DNA of 64,000 nucleotides, taken from contig NZ_PENI01000035.1 of NCBI RefSeq assembly GCF_003688995.1, positions 37,032 through 101,031 of the forward strand, read 5' to 3'. The notes below the pieces were generated by a model. The model worked only from the letters and a program-made list of their open reading frames with translations, was not told the DNA's origin and ran no database searches. The translations under genes and the position numbers were made by a program. Positions 44,503-52,988 of the stretch are shown piece by piece (positions within the stretch are counted from its first letter, which is position 1; each line of letters opens with the position of its first letter). The stretch comes from Streptomyces shenzhenensis (GTDB lineage Bacteria > Actinomycetota > Actinomycetes > Streptomycetales > Streptomycetaceae).

Positions 44503-44739
44503 GTGTCCGCCCACTGCATGCTGACCGGCGCACAGCCCGGCTTCGGCAACCGCATCTCCCACTCCCACCGGCGCACGTCCCGCCGCTTCGACCCCAACAT
44601 CCAGACCAAGCGCTACTGGCTGCCGGGCGAGGGCCGGTACGTGCGGCTGCGGCTGAGCGCGAAGGCGATCAAGACGGTCGACGCGATCGGCGTCGAGGCG
44701 GCCGTGGCGCGCATCCGCGCGCGCGGAGTGAAGGTCTGA
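44503..44739 (+). CDS. rpmB2: Ribosomal protein bL28, zinc-independent paralog
   Basis: A 78-residue L28 (SAHCMLTGAQPGFGNRISHS; FDPNIQTKRYWLPGEGRYVR split). Only one cysteine remains at the position of the usual CxxC, so the zinc site is lost. It heads the plus-strand half of the divergent zinc-starvation operon, 18 bp before rpsN2. Confidence 0.96.
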   Translation: MSAHCMLTGAQPGFGNRISHSHRRTSRRFDPNIQTKRYWLPGEGRYVRLRLSAKAIKTVDAIGVEAAVARIRARGVKV

Positions 44740-44757
44740 GGAGGCCGGAAGAACGAC

Positions 44758-45063
44758 ATGGCGAAGAAGAGCAAGATCGCGAAGAACGAGGAGCGGCAGC
44801 GGACCGTCGCCCGGTACGCCGCCCGCCGGGCCGAGCTGAAGGAGATCATCCGGCGGCCGTCCTCCACCGAGGAGCAGCGGCTCGCCGCACAGCGGGAACT
44901 GCGCGGGCAGCCGCGCGACGCCAGCGCCACGCGCGTGCGCAACCGCGACCAGGTGGACGGACGTCCGCGCGGCTACCTCCGGACCTTCGGACTGTCCCGG
45001 GTGAACCTGCGCGAGCAGGCGCACCGCGGATACCTGCCCGGTGTGAGGAAATCCTCCTGGTGA
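44758..45063 (+). CDS. rpsN2: Ribosomal protein uS14, zinc-independent paralog
   Basis: A 101-residue S14 of the long, cysteine-free type (MAKKSKIAKNEERQRTVARY; RDASATRVRNRDQVDGRPRG; RTFGLSRVNLREQAHRGYLP). The short 61-residue form binds zinc through four cysteines; here none are present. It ends the plus-strand operon; 57 bp follow before the lipoprotein gene. Confidence 0.96.
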   Translation: MAKKSKIAKNEERQRTVARYAARRAELKEIIRRPSSTEEQRLAAQRELRGQPRDASATRVRNRDQVDGRPRGYLRTFGLSRVNLREQAHRGYLPGVRKSSW

Positions 45064-45119
45064 GTCCTGGTAGCTTGCTGCGGTCGTTCGACAGGCCGGC
45101 TACAGCTTGGGAGCTTCCA

Positions 45120-45611
45120 GTGACTTCGGCGACCAGAACGGTGCGGATCGCGGCCACGGCCGCGGGGCTGACGGGCGCGCTCGCGCTGACCTCGTGCAGC
45201 GGGGGCGGCGACTCCGAGGGCGACGCCTCGCCGCGGCCGAGCGCGTCCGCGGCCCCCTCGTCCGCCTCGGACACCGGCGGCGCCACGGCCTCGTCCGGCA
45301 CCCTGCAGGGCAGCTGGCTCACCACGTCCGGCGGCAAGGCCGTGGCCCTGGTGATCACCGGCGGGCAGGCCGGGCTCTTCGCGACCGGCGGTTCCGTGTG
45401 CAGCGGGACCGCCGGCCAGGAGTCGGGCATGCAGATGATCCATCTGACCTGCGCCGACGGCAGCGAGGACCGGACGTCCGGGATGGTCGACTCCGTGACC
45501 GGGGACACCCTGAAGGTGACCTGGTCCGGCAAGCTCGGTCAGGAGACCTACGCCAAGGCCGAGGGCGGCAAGCTGCCGACGGGGCTGCCGACGGCGAACC
45601 TCGGCTCCTGA
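45120..45611 (+). CDS. Putative lipoprotein of unknown function
   Basis: I do not recognise a named family. The 163-residue protein has a signal peptide with a lipobox (LALTSC, C26), then a Ser/Ala/Gly/Pro-rich linker to about residue 60. A small beta-rich domain follows: GSWLTTSGGKAVALVITGG, GQESGMQMIHLTCADGS and KVTWSGKLGQETYAKAEGG. Two cysteines in that domain may pair outside the membrane. GTG at 45120 is preceded by GGGAG; the longer open frame upstream is not a signal-peptide start. Confidence 0.75.
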   Translation: MTSATRTVRIAATAAGLTGALALTSCSGGGDSEGDASPRPSASAAPSSASDTGGATASSGTLQGSWLTTSGGKAVALVITGGQAGLFATGGSVCSGTAGQESGMQMIHLTCADGSEDRTSGMVDSVTGDTLKVTWSGKLGQETYAKAEGGKLPTGLPTANLGS

Positions 45612-45700
45612 ACCGGATCAGGAGGGGCGCGCGAGCGGGTGACAGCGCCACGCGTGATGATGCTGCGTACACCGTCACGACCTCGACAGGGACCCCACAC

Positions 45701-46216
45701 ATGCGCGCCACTCCGCTCACCGTCACCGTCCTCGCCGCCGCCCTCGCCCTGACCGCCTGCGACGGCGGCGGCGACACGAACGGCAAGGGCGGCGACACTG
45801 CCTGCGCCATCGGCGGGGTCTCCGTCCAGATCGGGACGGCGAGCGTGGCCCCGGCCGCCGGTGACACCGGTGAGGTGCCCGTCAGCATCACCAACCAGAG
45901 CGCGCCGTGCACCCTGGACGACTTCGCCGGCGTCGCACTGGACGCCGGCGGCACCAAGGTCTCCGTCCCCGTGCTGAAGGGCGCGACGGCGCAGAAACTG
46001 AAGCTCGCCAAGGGCGACTCCGCGTCCTTCACGATCAGCTATGTACGGGGCACGGCGGGCGACGCGACGGGTCTGGCGGCGAAGACGGTGGAGGTCGGCC
46101 TGCCGGGTGCCAAGGACGTCGAGAGCTTCCCGTGGACGTACGGGCCCGTCGCGGGCAAGGGCGGCCCGGAGCACCCGGACGCCTCCGTGAGCGCCTTCCA
46201 GCAGTCCGGCGACTGA
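45701..46216 (+). CDS. DUF4232-type lipoprotein
   Basis: A 171-residue exported lipoprotein with the lipobox LTAC (C20) and a Gly/Asp-rich linker. The DUF4232-like beta-sandwich shows SVQIGTASVAPAAGDTGEVP, the cysteine pair around TACAIGG and SAPCTLDDFAGVAL, and SFTISYVRGTAGDATG. Many paralogs occur in Streptomyces; the function is unknown. It follows the other lipoprotein by 90 bp and is convergent with the DUF2786 gene; the gap (46217-46258) contains GC-rich inverted repeats that may terminate both genes. Confidence 0.85.
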   Translation: MRATPLTVTVLAAALALTACDGGGDTNGKGGDTACAIGGVSVQIGTASVAPAAGDTGEVPVSITNQSAPCTLDDFAGVALDAGGTKVSVPVLKGATAQKLKLAKGDSASFTISYVRGTAGDATGLAAKTVEVGLPGAKDVESFPWTYGPVAGKGGPEHPDASVSAFQQSGD

Positions 46217-46258
46217 CCCCGGGGCCCACGCCGGCCGGGCCGGGGCCCGGGGCGGCGC

Positions 46259-47377
46259 TCACTCCAGCCGGGGACGGGGTGCCACCTGGGCCCGGTCCGC
46301 CGCGCGGGCGCCCTCCGTCCAGCCCGCCGCGTCGCCGGCCCCGCGCAGCCGGGTCGAGGTCGTCCGCGGGAACATGCGCTCCGTCTGCTCGCTCACCGCG
46401 ACCTCCCGGGTGGCCAGGACCGGCAGCAGCTCGGGGCCGGCCTGGGTCTCGGCCACGGCCGTGAGGCGGTCGCCGACGCGGTGCGCGTAGGCCGCGAGGA
46501 ACGACTGCCGGAAGGTCTTGGTCCGCTTGCGTCCGCCCGCGCGCTGCGCCGCCTCCGCCCGGGTCATCGCGTGCGTGGCCTGCACCAGGAGGGAGGTATG
46601 GAGCAGCTCGACCACCTCCAGGTCCGCCGCGAAACCGACGACCGTGGAGAAGCCGAACGGCTCGTGCCACACCGCGCGGCAGTGGTTCGCGGTGGCGACC
46701 GCGTCCAGCAGCACCGCCTTGGCCTGCTCGTACGGCGGCTCGACCCCGATCCGCCAGGCACCGGGCGTATCCGCGGCGGGCGCCTCCGCCGCGAGCAGCG
46801 CCTCGTCGATGCTGTGCCGGGCCATCAGTTCCTGCGCCTTGGCGCTCAGCGCCTCCGCCTCCTCCGGATACCCGGTCGCCTCCGCCTTGGCGAGCAGCGC
46901 GCGGATACGGCCGAGCATGCGGGCGCCCGGCCGCCCCTGGTCCGGCCGGGGTCGCGGGGGATCCGCCGGCGCTTCCAGGGCGGGCAGCCGCAGCAGCAGC
47001 CGGTACAGCTCCAGGACGGCGGTCGCGTGCGAGAAGCGGTCCGTCCCGCGCGCGGGAGCGGCCGGGAGCCCGGCGAGCTGCGCCGCCCAGCGCGGGCCGC
47101 GGGGCCGGTCGGCCGGCGCCTGCGCGCGGATCAGCTCCGCCGCCAGCCGGACGTGCAGGTCCTCCAGCTCGCGCCGCACCATCCGGACGACATCGGCGGG
47201 CTGCCAGCCGCGCCGCCAGGACGCCGCCACGAACTCCTCGCCGCGCCGTGCGAGTTCGGCGTCCGCCGCGGGATCCGCCGCGAGGAGGGACGCGCCCGTG
47301 TCGAGGCCGGAATCGGTGCCGTCGTAGAGGGCGGCCTGGAAGGCTCGCTCCACGGTGCTGGTCGTACTGCTGCTCAC
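46259..47377 (-). CDS. DUF2786 domain-containing protein
   Basis: A 372-residue protein. The DUF2786 segment is the short helical repeat ARMLGRIRALLAKAEATGYP plus EEAEALSAKAQELMARHSID, which also occurs beside SprT-like metalloprotease domains. No HExxH motif is seen in the rest, so it is not an obvious protease. Regions before and after are helical and conserved only in Streptomyces. GTG at 47377 is used, as upstream codons overlap the divergent promoter region. The function is unknown. Confidence 0.82.
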   Translation of the reverse strand: MSSSTTSTVERAFQAALYDGTDSGLDTGASLLAADPAADAELARRGEEFVAASWRRGWQPADVVRMVRRELEDLHVRLAAELIRAQAPADRPRGPRWAAQLAGLPAAPARGTDRFSHATAVLELYRLLLRLPALEAPADPPRPRPDQGRPGARMLGRIRALLAKAEATGYPEEAEALSAKAQELMARHSIDEALLAAEAPAADTPGAWRIGVEPPYEQAKAVLLDAVATANHCRAVWHEPFGFSTVVGFAADLEVVELLHTSLLVQATHAMTRAEAAQRAGGRKRTKTFRQSFLAAYAHRVGDRLTAVAETQAGPELLPVLATREVAVSEQTERMFPRTTSTRLRGAGDAAGWTEGARAADRAQVAPRPRLE

Positions 47378-47520
47378 CCGTCGATCGTGCCACGCGCCGC
47401 CGACGGCGGTCCGCGCCGTCCACACCCTGTGGACAACTCTCCCGCCCGGCCTCCGGTTCGGGCGCCGGTCGCGGCCCGGAATGCCGTCCTGGTCTGCGAT
47501 GTTCCATGGACCAACCGGGA

Positions 47521-47568
47521 TGTCAACTGCGGGTTGACACTCCCAGGGTGTCAACTTACGGTTGACAC
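47521..47568 (+). promoter_or_regulatory. Leaderless promoter covered by two identical palindromes (TGTCAAC-N5-GTTGACA)
   Basis: Boxes at 47521-47539 and 47549-47567 have perfect 7-bp arms and 5-bp centres. The -35 TTGACA (47534-47539) lies within box 1 and a -10-like TACGGT (47557-47562) within box 2, with a 17-bp spacer. The -10 ends 6 bp before the ATG at 47569 and no Shine-Dalgarno sequence exists, so the transcript is predicted to be leaderless. Occupancy of either box would block RNA polymerase. Confidence 0.85.
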
Positions 47569-48324
47569 ATGACGACCCATCGCGCGGCCGGCCAGGCCAT
47601 CCGCCTGGACGACCTCATCGACGCCATCAAGAAGGTCCACGCCGAACCCCTCGACCAGCTCCAGGACGCGGTGCTCGCCGCCGACCACCTGGGCGACGTG
47701 GCCGACCACCTGATCGGCCACTTCGTGGACCAGGCGCGGCGCTCGGGCGCGTCCTGGACCGAGATCGGCAAGAACATGGGGGTCACCCGGCAGGCGGCCC
47801 AGAAGCGCTTCGTGCCGAAGGAGTCGATCGACCTCGATCCCAACCAGGGCTTCAGCCGCTATACCCCGCGCGCCCGGAACGTGGTCATGGCCGCCCACGC
47901 CCGGGCCAAGGAGTCCGGCACCAGGGAAGGACTGCCCGAGCACCTCGTCCTCGGGCTGCTCTCCGAGCCGGAGGGCTTCGCCGCGAAGGCGGTCCTCGCG
48001 CAGGGCGTGTCGCTGGCGGCGGTCGGCGAGGCGGCCACCGCGGCGCTCCCGCCCGCCGCCGACGACGCGCCGGAGCTGGTCCCCTACGGCTCGGACGCCA
48101 AGAAGGTCCTGGAACTCACCTTCCGCGAGGCCCTGCGCCTCGGCCACAACTACATCGGCACCGAGCACATCCTGCTGGCCCTGCTGGAGCACGAGAACGG
48201 CGAGGGCGTGCTCAGCCGCCTCGGCATCGCCAAGCCGACGACCGAGCGGTACATCGCCGAGATGCTGGAGCAAGTCGTCCGCGGGCAGCAGGAGCAGCAC
48301 GAGCAGCACGAGACGGAGGGCTGA
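47569..48324 (+). CDS. HTH plus double Clp_N domain protein, probable autorepressor
   Basis: A 251-residue protein. Residues about 60-81 (GASWTEIGKNMGVTRQAAQK) form a helix-turn-helix. Two Clp N-terminal repeats follow: YTPRARNVVMAAHARAKESG with EHLVLGLLSEPEGFA, and AKKVLELTFREALRLGHNYI with GTEHILLALLEHENG. There is no AAA ATPase domain, so it cannot be a ClpC/ClpA unfoldase. Such a protein could read protein-damage signals (Clp_N binds adaptors and substrates) and regulate transcription. The two palindromes over its promoter suggest it represses itself. The C-terminus is Gln/His/Glu-rich. Confidence 0.85.
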   Translation: MTTHRAAGQAIRLDDLIDAIKKVHAEPLDQLQDAVLAADHLGDVADHLIGHFVDQARRSGASWTEIGKNMGVTRQAAQKRFVPKESIDLDPNQGFSRYTPRARNVVMAAHARAKESGTREGLPEHLVLGLLSEPEGFAAKAVLAQGVSLAAVGEAATAALPPAADDAPELVPYGSDAKKVLELTFREALRLGHNYIGTEHILLALLEHENGEGVLSRLGIAKPTTERYIAEMLEQVVRGQQEQHEQHETEG

Positions 48325-48429
48325 GGCAGCGGGGCCCAGGCGGAAGATCTCAGACAGCGCGACTGCGACTGAGAGCCTGAAACCGCAGGTCAGGGCGGAC
48401 TGTCAGACCCGGGTGCCACACTCACGGAC

Positions 48430-50112
48430 ATGACGGACCGGTGGGCGCTCGCTCCGGCCGAGGACGGTGGCGTGGACGTCGCCCCCCTCGGTCCGGACGG
48501 GCTGCCCGCCGGTCCGGTGCGGCGGGAGCCCGATCTCGCCGGGGCGGTGCGGGACCGGCCGGAGGTGACGCGCTGGGTGTGGCGGTCGACCCCCGAGGTC
48601 TACCCCCGTCTGCTCGCCACGGGGGTGCGAGTGGACAGGTGCTACGACATCGAGGACGCCGAAACACTCCTGCTGGGCCACGAGGGGCGGTACGGCGAGC
48701 CGCATTCGGCCGCCGCCGCCCTGGCCCGGCTGCGCGGCGGCCCCGTACCACCCGATCCGCCGCTGCGCCCGGCCGAACCCGGCGCGCAGTCACCGCTGTT
48801 CGAGCCGCAGGGCGCCCGCCTGCCGCTCGACGACCTGATCGCGGTCTACGCCGAGCAGCAGCGGCGGCACGCCGCAGCGGCCCGTCCCGACCGGATGCGG
48901 CTGCTGACGGCGGCCGAGTCGGCGGGGATGCTGGTGGCCGCCGAGATGAACCGCGCGGGCCTGCCCTGGCGCGCGGACGTGCATCGCGAGGTGCTGGACG
49001 GCCTGCTCGGCGAGCGGTACGCGGGCGGGGGCGAGCCGCGCCGGCTGGCCGAGCTGGCGGACGAGGTGTCGGCCGCGTTCGGCCGGCGGGTGCGGCCCGA
49101 TCTGCCGGCGGACGTGATCAAGGCCTTCGCGCAGGCCGGGATCAAGGTGAGGTCCACCCGCCGCTGGGAGATCGAGTCCGTCGACCACCCGGCGGTCGGA
49201 CCGCTGCTGGAGTACAAGAGGCTGTACCGCGTCTGGGTGGCGCACGGCTGGACCTGGCTGCAGGACTGGGTGCGGGAGGGACGGTTCCGGCCCGAGTTCC
49301 TCGCGGGCGGGACGGTCACCGGGCGCTGGGTGACCAACGGCGGGGGCGCGCTGCAGATCCCCAAGGTGATCCGGCGGGCCGTGGTCGCCGATCCCGGCTG
49401 GCGGCTCGTCGTGGCCGACGCCGACCAGATGGAACCGCGCGTGCTCGCGGCGATCTCCCGCGACCCCGGTCTGATGGAGGTGGCCGGGCGCGCGACCGAC
49501 CTCTATCAGTCGGTCTCCGACCGCGCCTTCTCCGGCGACCGCGCCCAGGCCAAGCTCGCCGTGCTCGGCGCGATCTACGGCCAGACCTCCGGCGACGGCC
49601 TGAAGAACCTCGCCGCGCTCAGACGCCGCTTCCCGCAGGCGGTGGCGTACGTCGACGAGGCGGCCCGGGCCGGCGAGGAGGGCCGGCTGGTGCGGACCTG
49701 GCTGGGGCGGACCTGTCCGCCGGCGGCCGGGGCGGGTGCCGCCGAGGAGGCGGGCCTGCCCCAGGAGGAGCCGGGTGAGCCGCCTGCCGAGGGCTGGGGG
49801 CCGGGGTACGCGTCCACCGACGCCCGCGCCCGAGGCCGCTTCGCCCGTAACTTCGTCGTCCAGGGCAGCGCCGCCGACTGGGCTCTGCTGCTGCTCGCGG
49901 CGCTCCGCAGGACCTGCGCGGACATGGCGGCCGAGCTGGTGTTCTTCCAGCACGACGAGGTGATCGTGCACTGCCCGCAGGAGGAGGCCGACGCCGTCGT
50001 CGCGGCGATCGCACAGGCGGCGGACCTGGCGGGGCGGCTGACGTTCGGCGACACACCGGTACGGTTCCCGTTCACGACGGCCGTGGTGGAGTGCTATGCG
50101 GACGCCAAGTGA
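48430..50112 (+). CDS. PolA-like bifunctional 3'-5' exonuclease/DNA polymerase family protein
   Basis: A 560-residue family A DNA polymerase homolog. The exonuclease-like N-terminal region (residues about 1-130) is degenerate. Polymerase motif A reads VADADQMEPRVLA (about residue 330; canonical DYSQIELR), the O-helix region DRAQAKLAVLGAIYGQTSGDG carries the key Lys (split here) and motif C is QHDEVIVHCP with H508-D509-E510. The catalytic aspartates are therefore retained. A Gly/Pro/Glu-rich insertion lies between O helix and motif C. It is a second polymerase besides the housekeeping PolI and may act in repair. Confidence 0.88.
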   Translation: MTDRWALAPAEDGGVDVAPLGPDGLPAGPVRREPDLAGAVRDRPEVTRWVWRSTPEVYPRLLATGVRVDRCYDIEDAETLLLGHEGRYGEPHSAAAALARLRGGPVPPDPPLRPAEPGAQSPLFEPQGARLPLDDLIAVYAEQQRRHAAAARPDRMRLLTAAESAGMLVAAEMNRAGLPWRADVHREVLDGLLGERYAGGGEPRRLAELADEVSAAFGRRVRPDLPADVIKAFAQAGIKVRSTRRWEIESVDHPAVGPLLEYKRLYRVWVAHGWTWLQDWVREGRFRPEFLAGGTVTGRWVTNGGGALQIPKVIRRAVVADPGWRLVVADADQMEPRVLAAISRDPGLMEVAGRATDLYQSVSDRAFSGDRAQAKLAVLGAIYGQTSGDGLKNLAALRRRFPQAVAYVDEAARAGEEGRLVRTWLGRTCPPAAGAGAAEEAGLPQEEPGEPPAEGWGPGYASTDARARGRFARNFVVQGSAADWALLLLAALRRTCADMAAELVFFQHDEVIVHCPQEEADAVVAAIAQAADLAGRLTFGDTPVRFPFTTAVVECYADAK

Positions 50113-50184
50113 CCGAAGGTCCCCGCCGGTTGGCCGCCGCGGCTCGACCGGAGCCTGCCGACCGCGTCGTGCGGTGAGGCCGGG

Positions 50185-51087
50185 TCAGATGACGGGCGGG
50201 CGGCCCAGCCGGGTCAGCCGCCACGCCGTCCGCCACCGCATGGGACGGCGCTCGCCGGCCGGCTGCCGCAGCCCTTCCATGAATCCGCCGAACCAGGCCC
50301 GCAGGCCGCCCGCCGACCGGGTGCGGACGAGCGTGAGGAGCGTCCACACCCCGAGGTGGACCGGGATCAGGAGGAGGGGAAGCCGGCGCCGGACCAGCCA
50401 GACCCGGTTACGGGCGGTCACCCGGTAGTAGATGGCGTGCCGGGCCGGCGAGGTTCTGGGGTGCCGCAGCAGCAGTTCGGGCGCGTAGAGGATCTTCCAG
50501 TCGGCGTCGGCGGCCCGCCACGCCAGGTCCGTCTCCTCGTGCGCGAAGAAGAACTCGGCGGGCCAGTCCCCGGTCTCGGCCAGCATGGCCATGCTCAGCG
50601 CATGCCCGCCGCCGAGGAAGCCGGTCACATAACCGCCGCGCATCGGATCGGAGTTGCCGACCCGGGGTACATGCCGCTGCTGGGTGTGTCCCGTCTCGTC
50701 GGCGATGCGGAAGCCGACGATGCCAAGGCGGGGGTCGGCGGCGTACAGATCGCGTACCCGGCGCAGCACGTCGGCGTCGACGAGCAGCCCGTCGTCGTCC
50801 AGGTCGACGACCACGTCGATGTCGCCGTACTCCCGCAGCCGGGCGAGGGCGACGTTGCGGCCGCCCGGGCAGCCGAGGTTCTCCTCGACGTCGACGGTGG
50901 TGACCTCGCCTGGCAGCGACAGCCGCTCGGCGAACTCGGGCAGCCGGCAGCCGTTTCCGACGATCACGATCCGGGCGGGGGCGAGGTCCTGCTTGGCCAC
51001 GGACTGCAGCAGGGCGTCGACCTCGGCGGGCCGGTTCCCCATGGTCACCACGGCGACGGCGATCCTCGGCTGCACCACGTCCCTCAT
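50185..51087 (-). CDS. Glycosyltransferase family 2 protein
   Basis: A 300-residue GT-A fold protein. It begins IAVAVVTMGNRPAEVDALLQ, has the NLGCPGGRNVALARL nucleotide-sugar segment and a metal-binding DxD-type motif DLDDDGLL. The acceptor region EFFFAHEETDLAWRAADADW matches rhamnosyl- or galactosyltransferase-like GT2 members. A C-terminal hydrophobic stretch around residues 240-265 may contact the membrane. ATG at 51087 is chosen; upstream in-frame GTGs lack family similarity. Donor and acceptor are unknown. Confidence 0.88.
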   Translation of the reverse strand: MRDVVQPRIAVAVVTMGNRPAEVDALLQSVAKQDLAPARIVIVGNGCRLPEFAERLSLPGEVTTVDVEENLGCPGGRNVALARLREYGDIDVVVDLDDDGLLVDADVLRRVRDLYAADPRLGIVGFRIADETGHTQQRHVPRVGNSDPMRGGYVTGFLGGGHALSMAMLAETGDWPAEFFFAHEETDLAWRAADADWKILYAPELLLRHPRTSPARHAIYYRVTARNRVWLVRRRLPLLLIPVHLGVWTLLTLVRTRSAGGLRAWFGGFMEGLRQPAGERRPMRWRTAWRLTRLGRPPVI

Positions 51088-51284
51088 CCCATCCGGCCGA
51101 CAGCGGCAGCCGCACCCGACCGCGCGGCGCCCACCGTTCACCAAGATGTTGCCTCAGATCCGTCAATGCCCTGGACTCCGCTTCACCTTCCCGTCCCGTT
51201 GCTCCCCCTTTGACCACGATTTCTCCACCGGCCCGCCCCATTTCCCGGACAAGGAGCGGGCAGCAGTCGGCCTCACCGGTCGCG

Positions 51285-51845
51285 TCAGTCGCTGTCAGGC
51301 TGGTCGGACCCGCCAACCCCCCGCGGCTTGTCGGGTACGAGGACCAGGCTGAGGACGTGGCGGGTGCGGCCGTCGCCGGGAGTGGTGTGGGTGCGGCGGG
51401 CGACGGCGGCGGTGAACTCCTCGACGAGCGCGGCGTATTCCTCCTCGGTCGCCCAGACCGCGCCCTGCCGGTAGAGGACGCCGTCGCGGGCGGGTTCCGC
51501 GTCGTCGTGGGAGAGATAGCGGTCGAAGTCGGCCATCAGGGCTCCGGTGAAGACGGTGAAGGCCTGCCGGTGGTCGTCCTTGGTCATGGTGGTGCGGGCG
51601 TCGGCGTCGACCAGGGCCTTGCCCTGCCGGACCCGATAACTGCGTTCGACGGTCCCGCGCACGGGCCTTTCCCGGACCACCTCCAGGATGCCGGCCTGCG
51701 TGAGGGCAGCGACGTGCCGGTACATGGTGGCCGGGGAGACGTCGGGCAGCCGCTCGCGCAGCTGAGCGGTGGTCAGCTCGGCGCCGAGCAGGGTCTGCAG
51801 GATGCGCAGCCGGACCGGATGGAGAAGGAAATTCGCGGTTGCCAT
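51285..51845 (-). CDS. Winged-helix transcriptional regulator, divergent from hydrolase
   Basis: A 186-residue regulator with an N-terminal ArsR-like winged helix (FLLHPVRLRILQTLLGAELT; PDVSPATMYRHVAALTQAGI) and a C-terminal helical domain with FTVFTGALMADFDRYL. It is divergently transcribed from the alpha/beta hydrolase gene across only 44 bp, and that gap holds an imperfect dyad (GTTCTC-N6-GAGAGC-like), so it likely controls that gene and itself. The ligand is unknown. Confidence 0.85.
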   Translation of the reverse strand: MATANFLLHPVRLRILQTLLGAELTTAQLRERLPDVSPATMYRHVAALTQAGILEVVRERPVRGTVERSYRVRQGKALVDADARTTMTKDDHRQAFTVFTGALMADFDRYLSHDDAEPARDGVLYRQGAVWATEEEYAALVEEFTAAVARRTHTTPGDGRTRHVLSLVLVPDKPRGVGGSDQPDSD

Positions 51846-51889
51846 GGCTCATGGTCTCACAACTGATAACGTTCTCGTAATTGAGAGCA

Positions 51890-52852
51890 ATGAGAGGCGG
51901 AGCCTTGCCCGACATCGACATGACCGTCACGACGGACGACGGGACCCCCTTGGCCGGCACCCTGACCCTGCCCGCCGGCCCCGGCCCGCACCCCGCGGTC
52001 CTGCTCCTGCACGGCTCGGGCCCCCTGGACCGCGACGGCAACACCCGCCGGCTCCCCATGAACCTCGGCGGGCCGCTCGCCGCGGCCCTCGCGGAGGCAG
52101 GCATCGCCACACTGCGCTACGACCGGCGCGGAACCGGGGCGACCCCCGGCTCCTGGCGTACCGCCGGCTTCAGCGACAACGGCCAGGACGCCGCCACCGC
52201 CCTGCACGCCCTGGCCGCCCGTCCCGAGGTCCGGCCCGACGCCGTCGGCGTGATCGGCCACAGCGAGGGCGCGCTGCACGCCATGGCCCTCGCCGCCCGT
52301 CAGGAGGTGCGGGCGGTGGTCCTGTTGGCCGGCTACGCCCGCCCCGGCGAGGACGCGCTGCGCTGGCAGGCCCGCTCGATCGCCCGGGGCCTGCCCGCCC
52401 CCGTCCGCCTCCTGCGCCGCCCGCTGGGAGCGCTGGGCGACCGGGTCCTCGCCCGGATCAAGGAGACCCGTACGGACGTGGCACGCATCGCTGGACTCCC
52501 GGTCAACGCCCGCTGGATGCGCGAGATGCTCGTCCACGACACCCGGGACGACCTCACGGCCGTCCAGGCCCCCGTACTGGCCGTCACCGGCGCCAAGGAC
52601 ATCCAGGTCGACCCCGCCGACCTGGACGAGATCGAGCGGTCGGTGCCGGGCCGGGCCGAGATCCACCGCGTCCCCGACCTCACCCACGTCCTGCGCCGCG
52701 ACCCCGGACACCACACCCTGCGTTCCTACCGGCGTCTCCTGCGCAACCCGGTGGACCCCGGCCTCCTCACCCTCGTCACCGCCTGGCTGACCCGCCGACT
52801 GGCAGCGCCCCCGCGGCCGTTGCCCGCCGAGGGCCGGACGGCCGCTCCCTGA
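51890..52852 (+). CDS. Alpha/beta hydrolase
   Basis: A 320-residue alpha/beta hydrolase with the oxyanion region LLLHGSGPLDRDGN, the RYDRRGTGATPG loop and the nucleophile elbow GHSEGALHA. The late acid/base residues lie in TGAKDIQVD and DLTHVLRR. The HGSGPxDRDG motif is typical of the dienelactone-hydrolase-like group annotated as YqiK/BAAT-type acyl hydrolases. The start is uncertain: ATG at 51890 and TTG at 51881 or 51905 are all possible. Its partner is the divergent regulator. Confidence 0.85.
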   Translation: MRGGALPDIDMTVTTDDGTPLAGTLTLPAGPGPHPAVLLLHGSGPLDRDGNTRRLPMNLGGPLAAALAEAGIATLRYDRRGTGATPGSWRTAGFSDNGQDAATALHALAARPEVRPDAVGVIGHSEGALHAMALAARQEVRAVVLLAGYARPGEDALRWQARSIARGLPAPVRLLRRPLGALGDRVLARIKETRTDVARIAGLPVNARWMREMLVHDTRDDLTAVQAPVLAVTGAKDIQVDPADLDEIERSVPGRAEIHRVPDLTHVLRRDPGHHTLRSYRRLLRNPVDPGLLTLVTAWLTRRLAAPPRPLPAEGRTAAP

Positions 52853-52956
52853 TCGGCGGAGTCCGGGCGCTGGTCGCCGTACTCCTGCCGAGCGCGCCGC
52901 CCCACCCGCGACAGCGGGCCCGGGACGTCCGGCCGGCGTCTGTGTCACTGTGGGAC

Positions 52957-52970
52957 CCGGTCATGACCGG
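52957..52970. promoter_or_regulatory. 14-bp perfect palindrome before the CHAT gene
   Basis: CCGGTCATGACCGG ends 18 bp before the GTG at 52989. It could be an operator or part of the leader; there is no other clear signal in the 136-bp gap after the hydrolase gene. Confidence 0.4.
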
Positions 52971-52988
52971 TCGGCACGGGGGTGCGGG

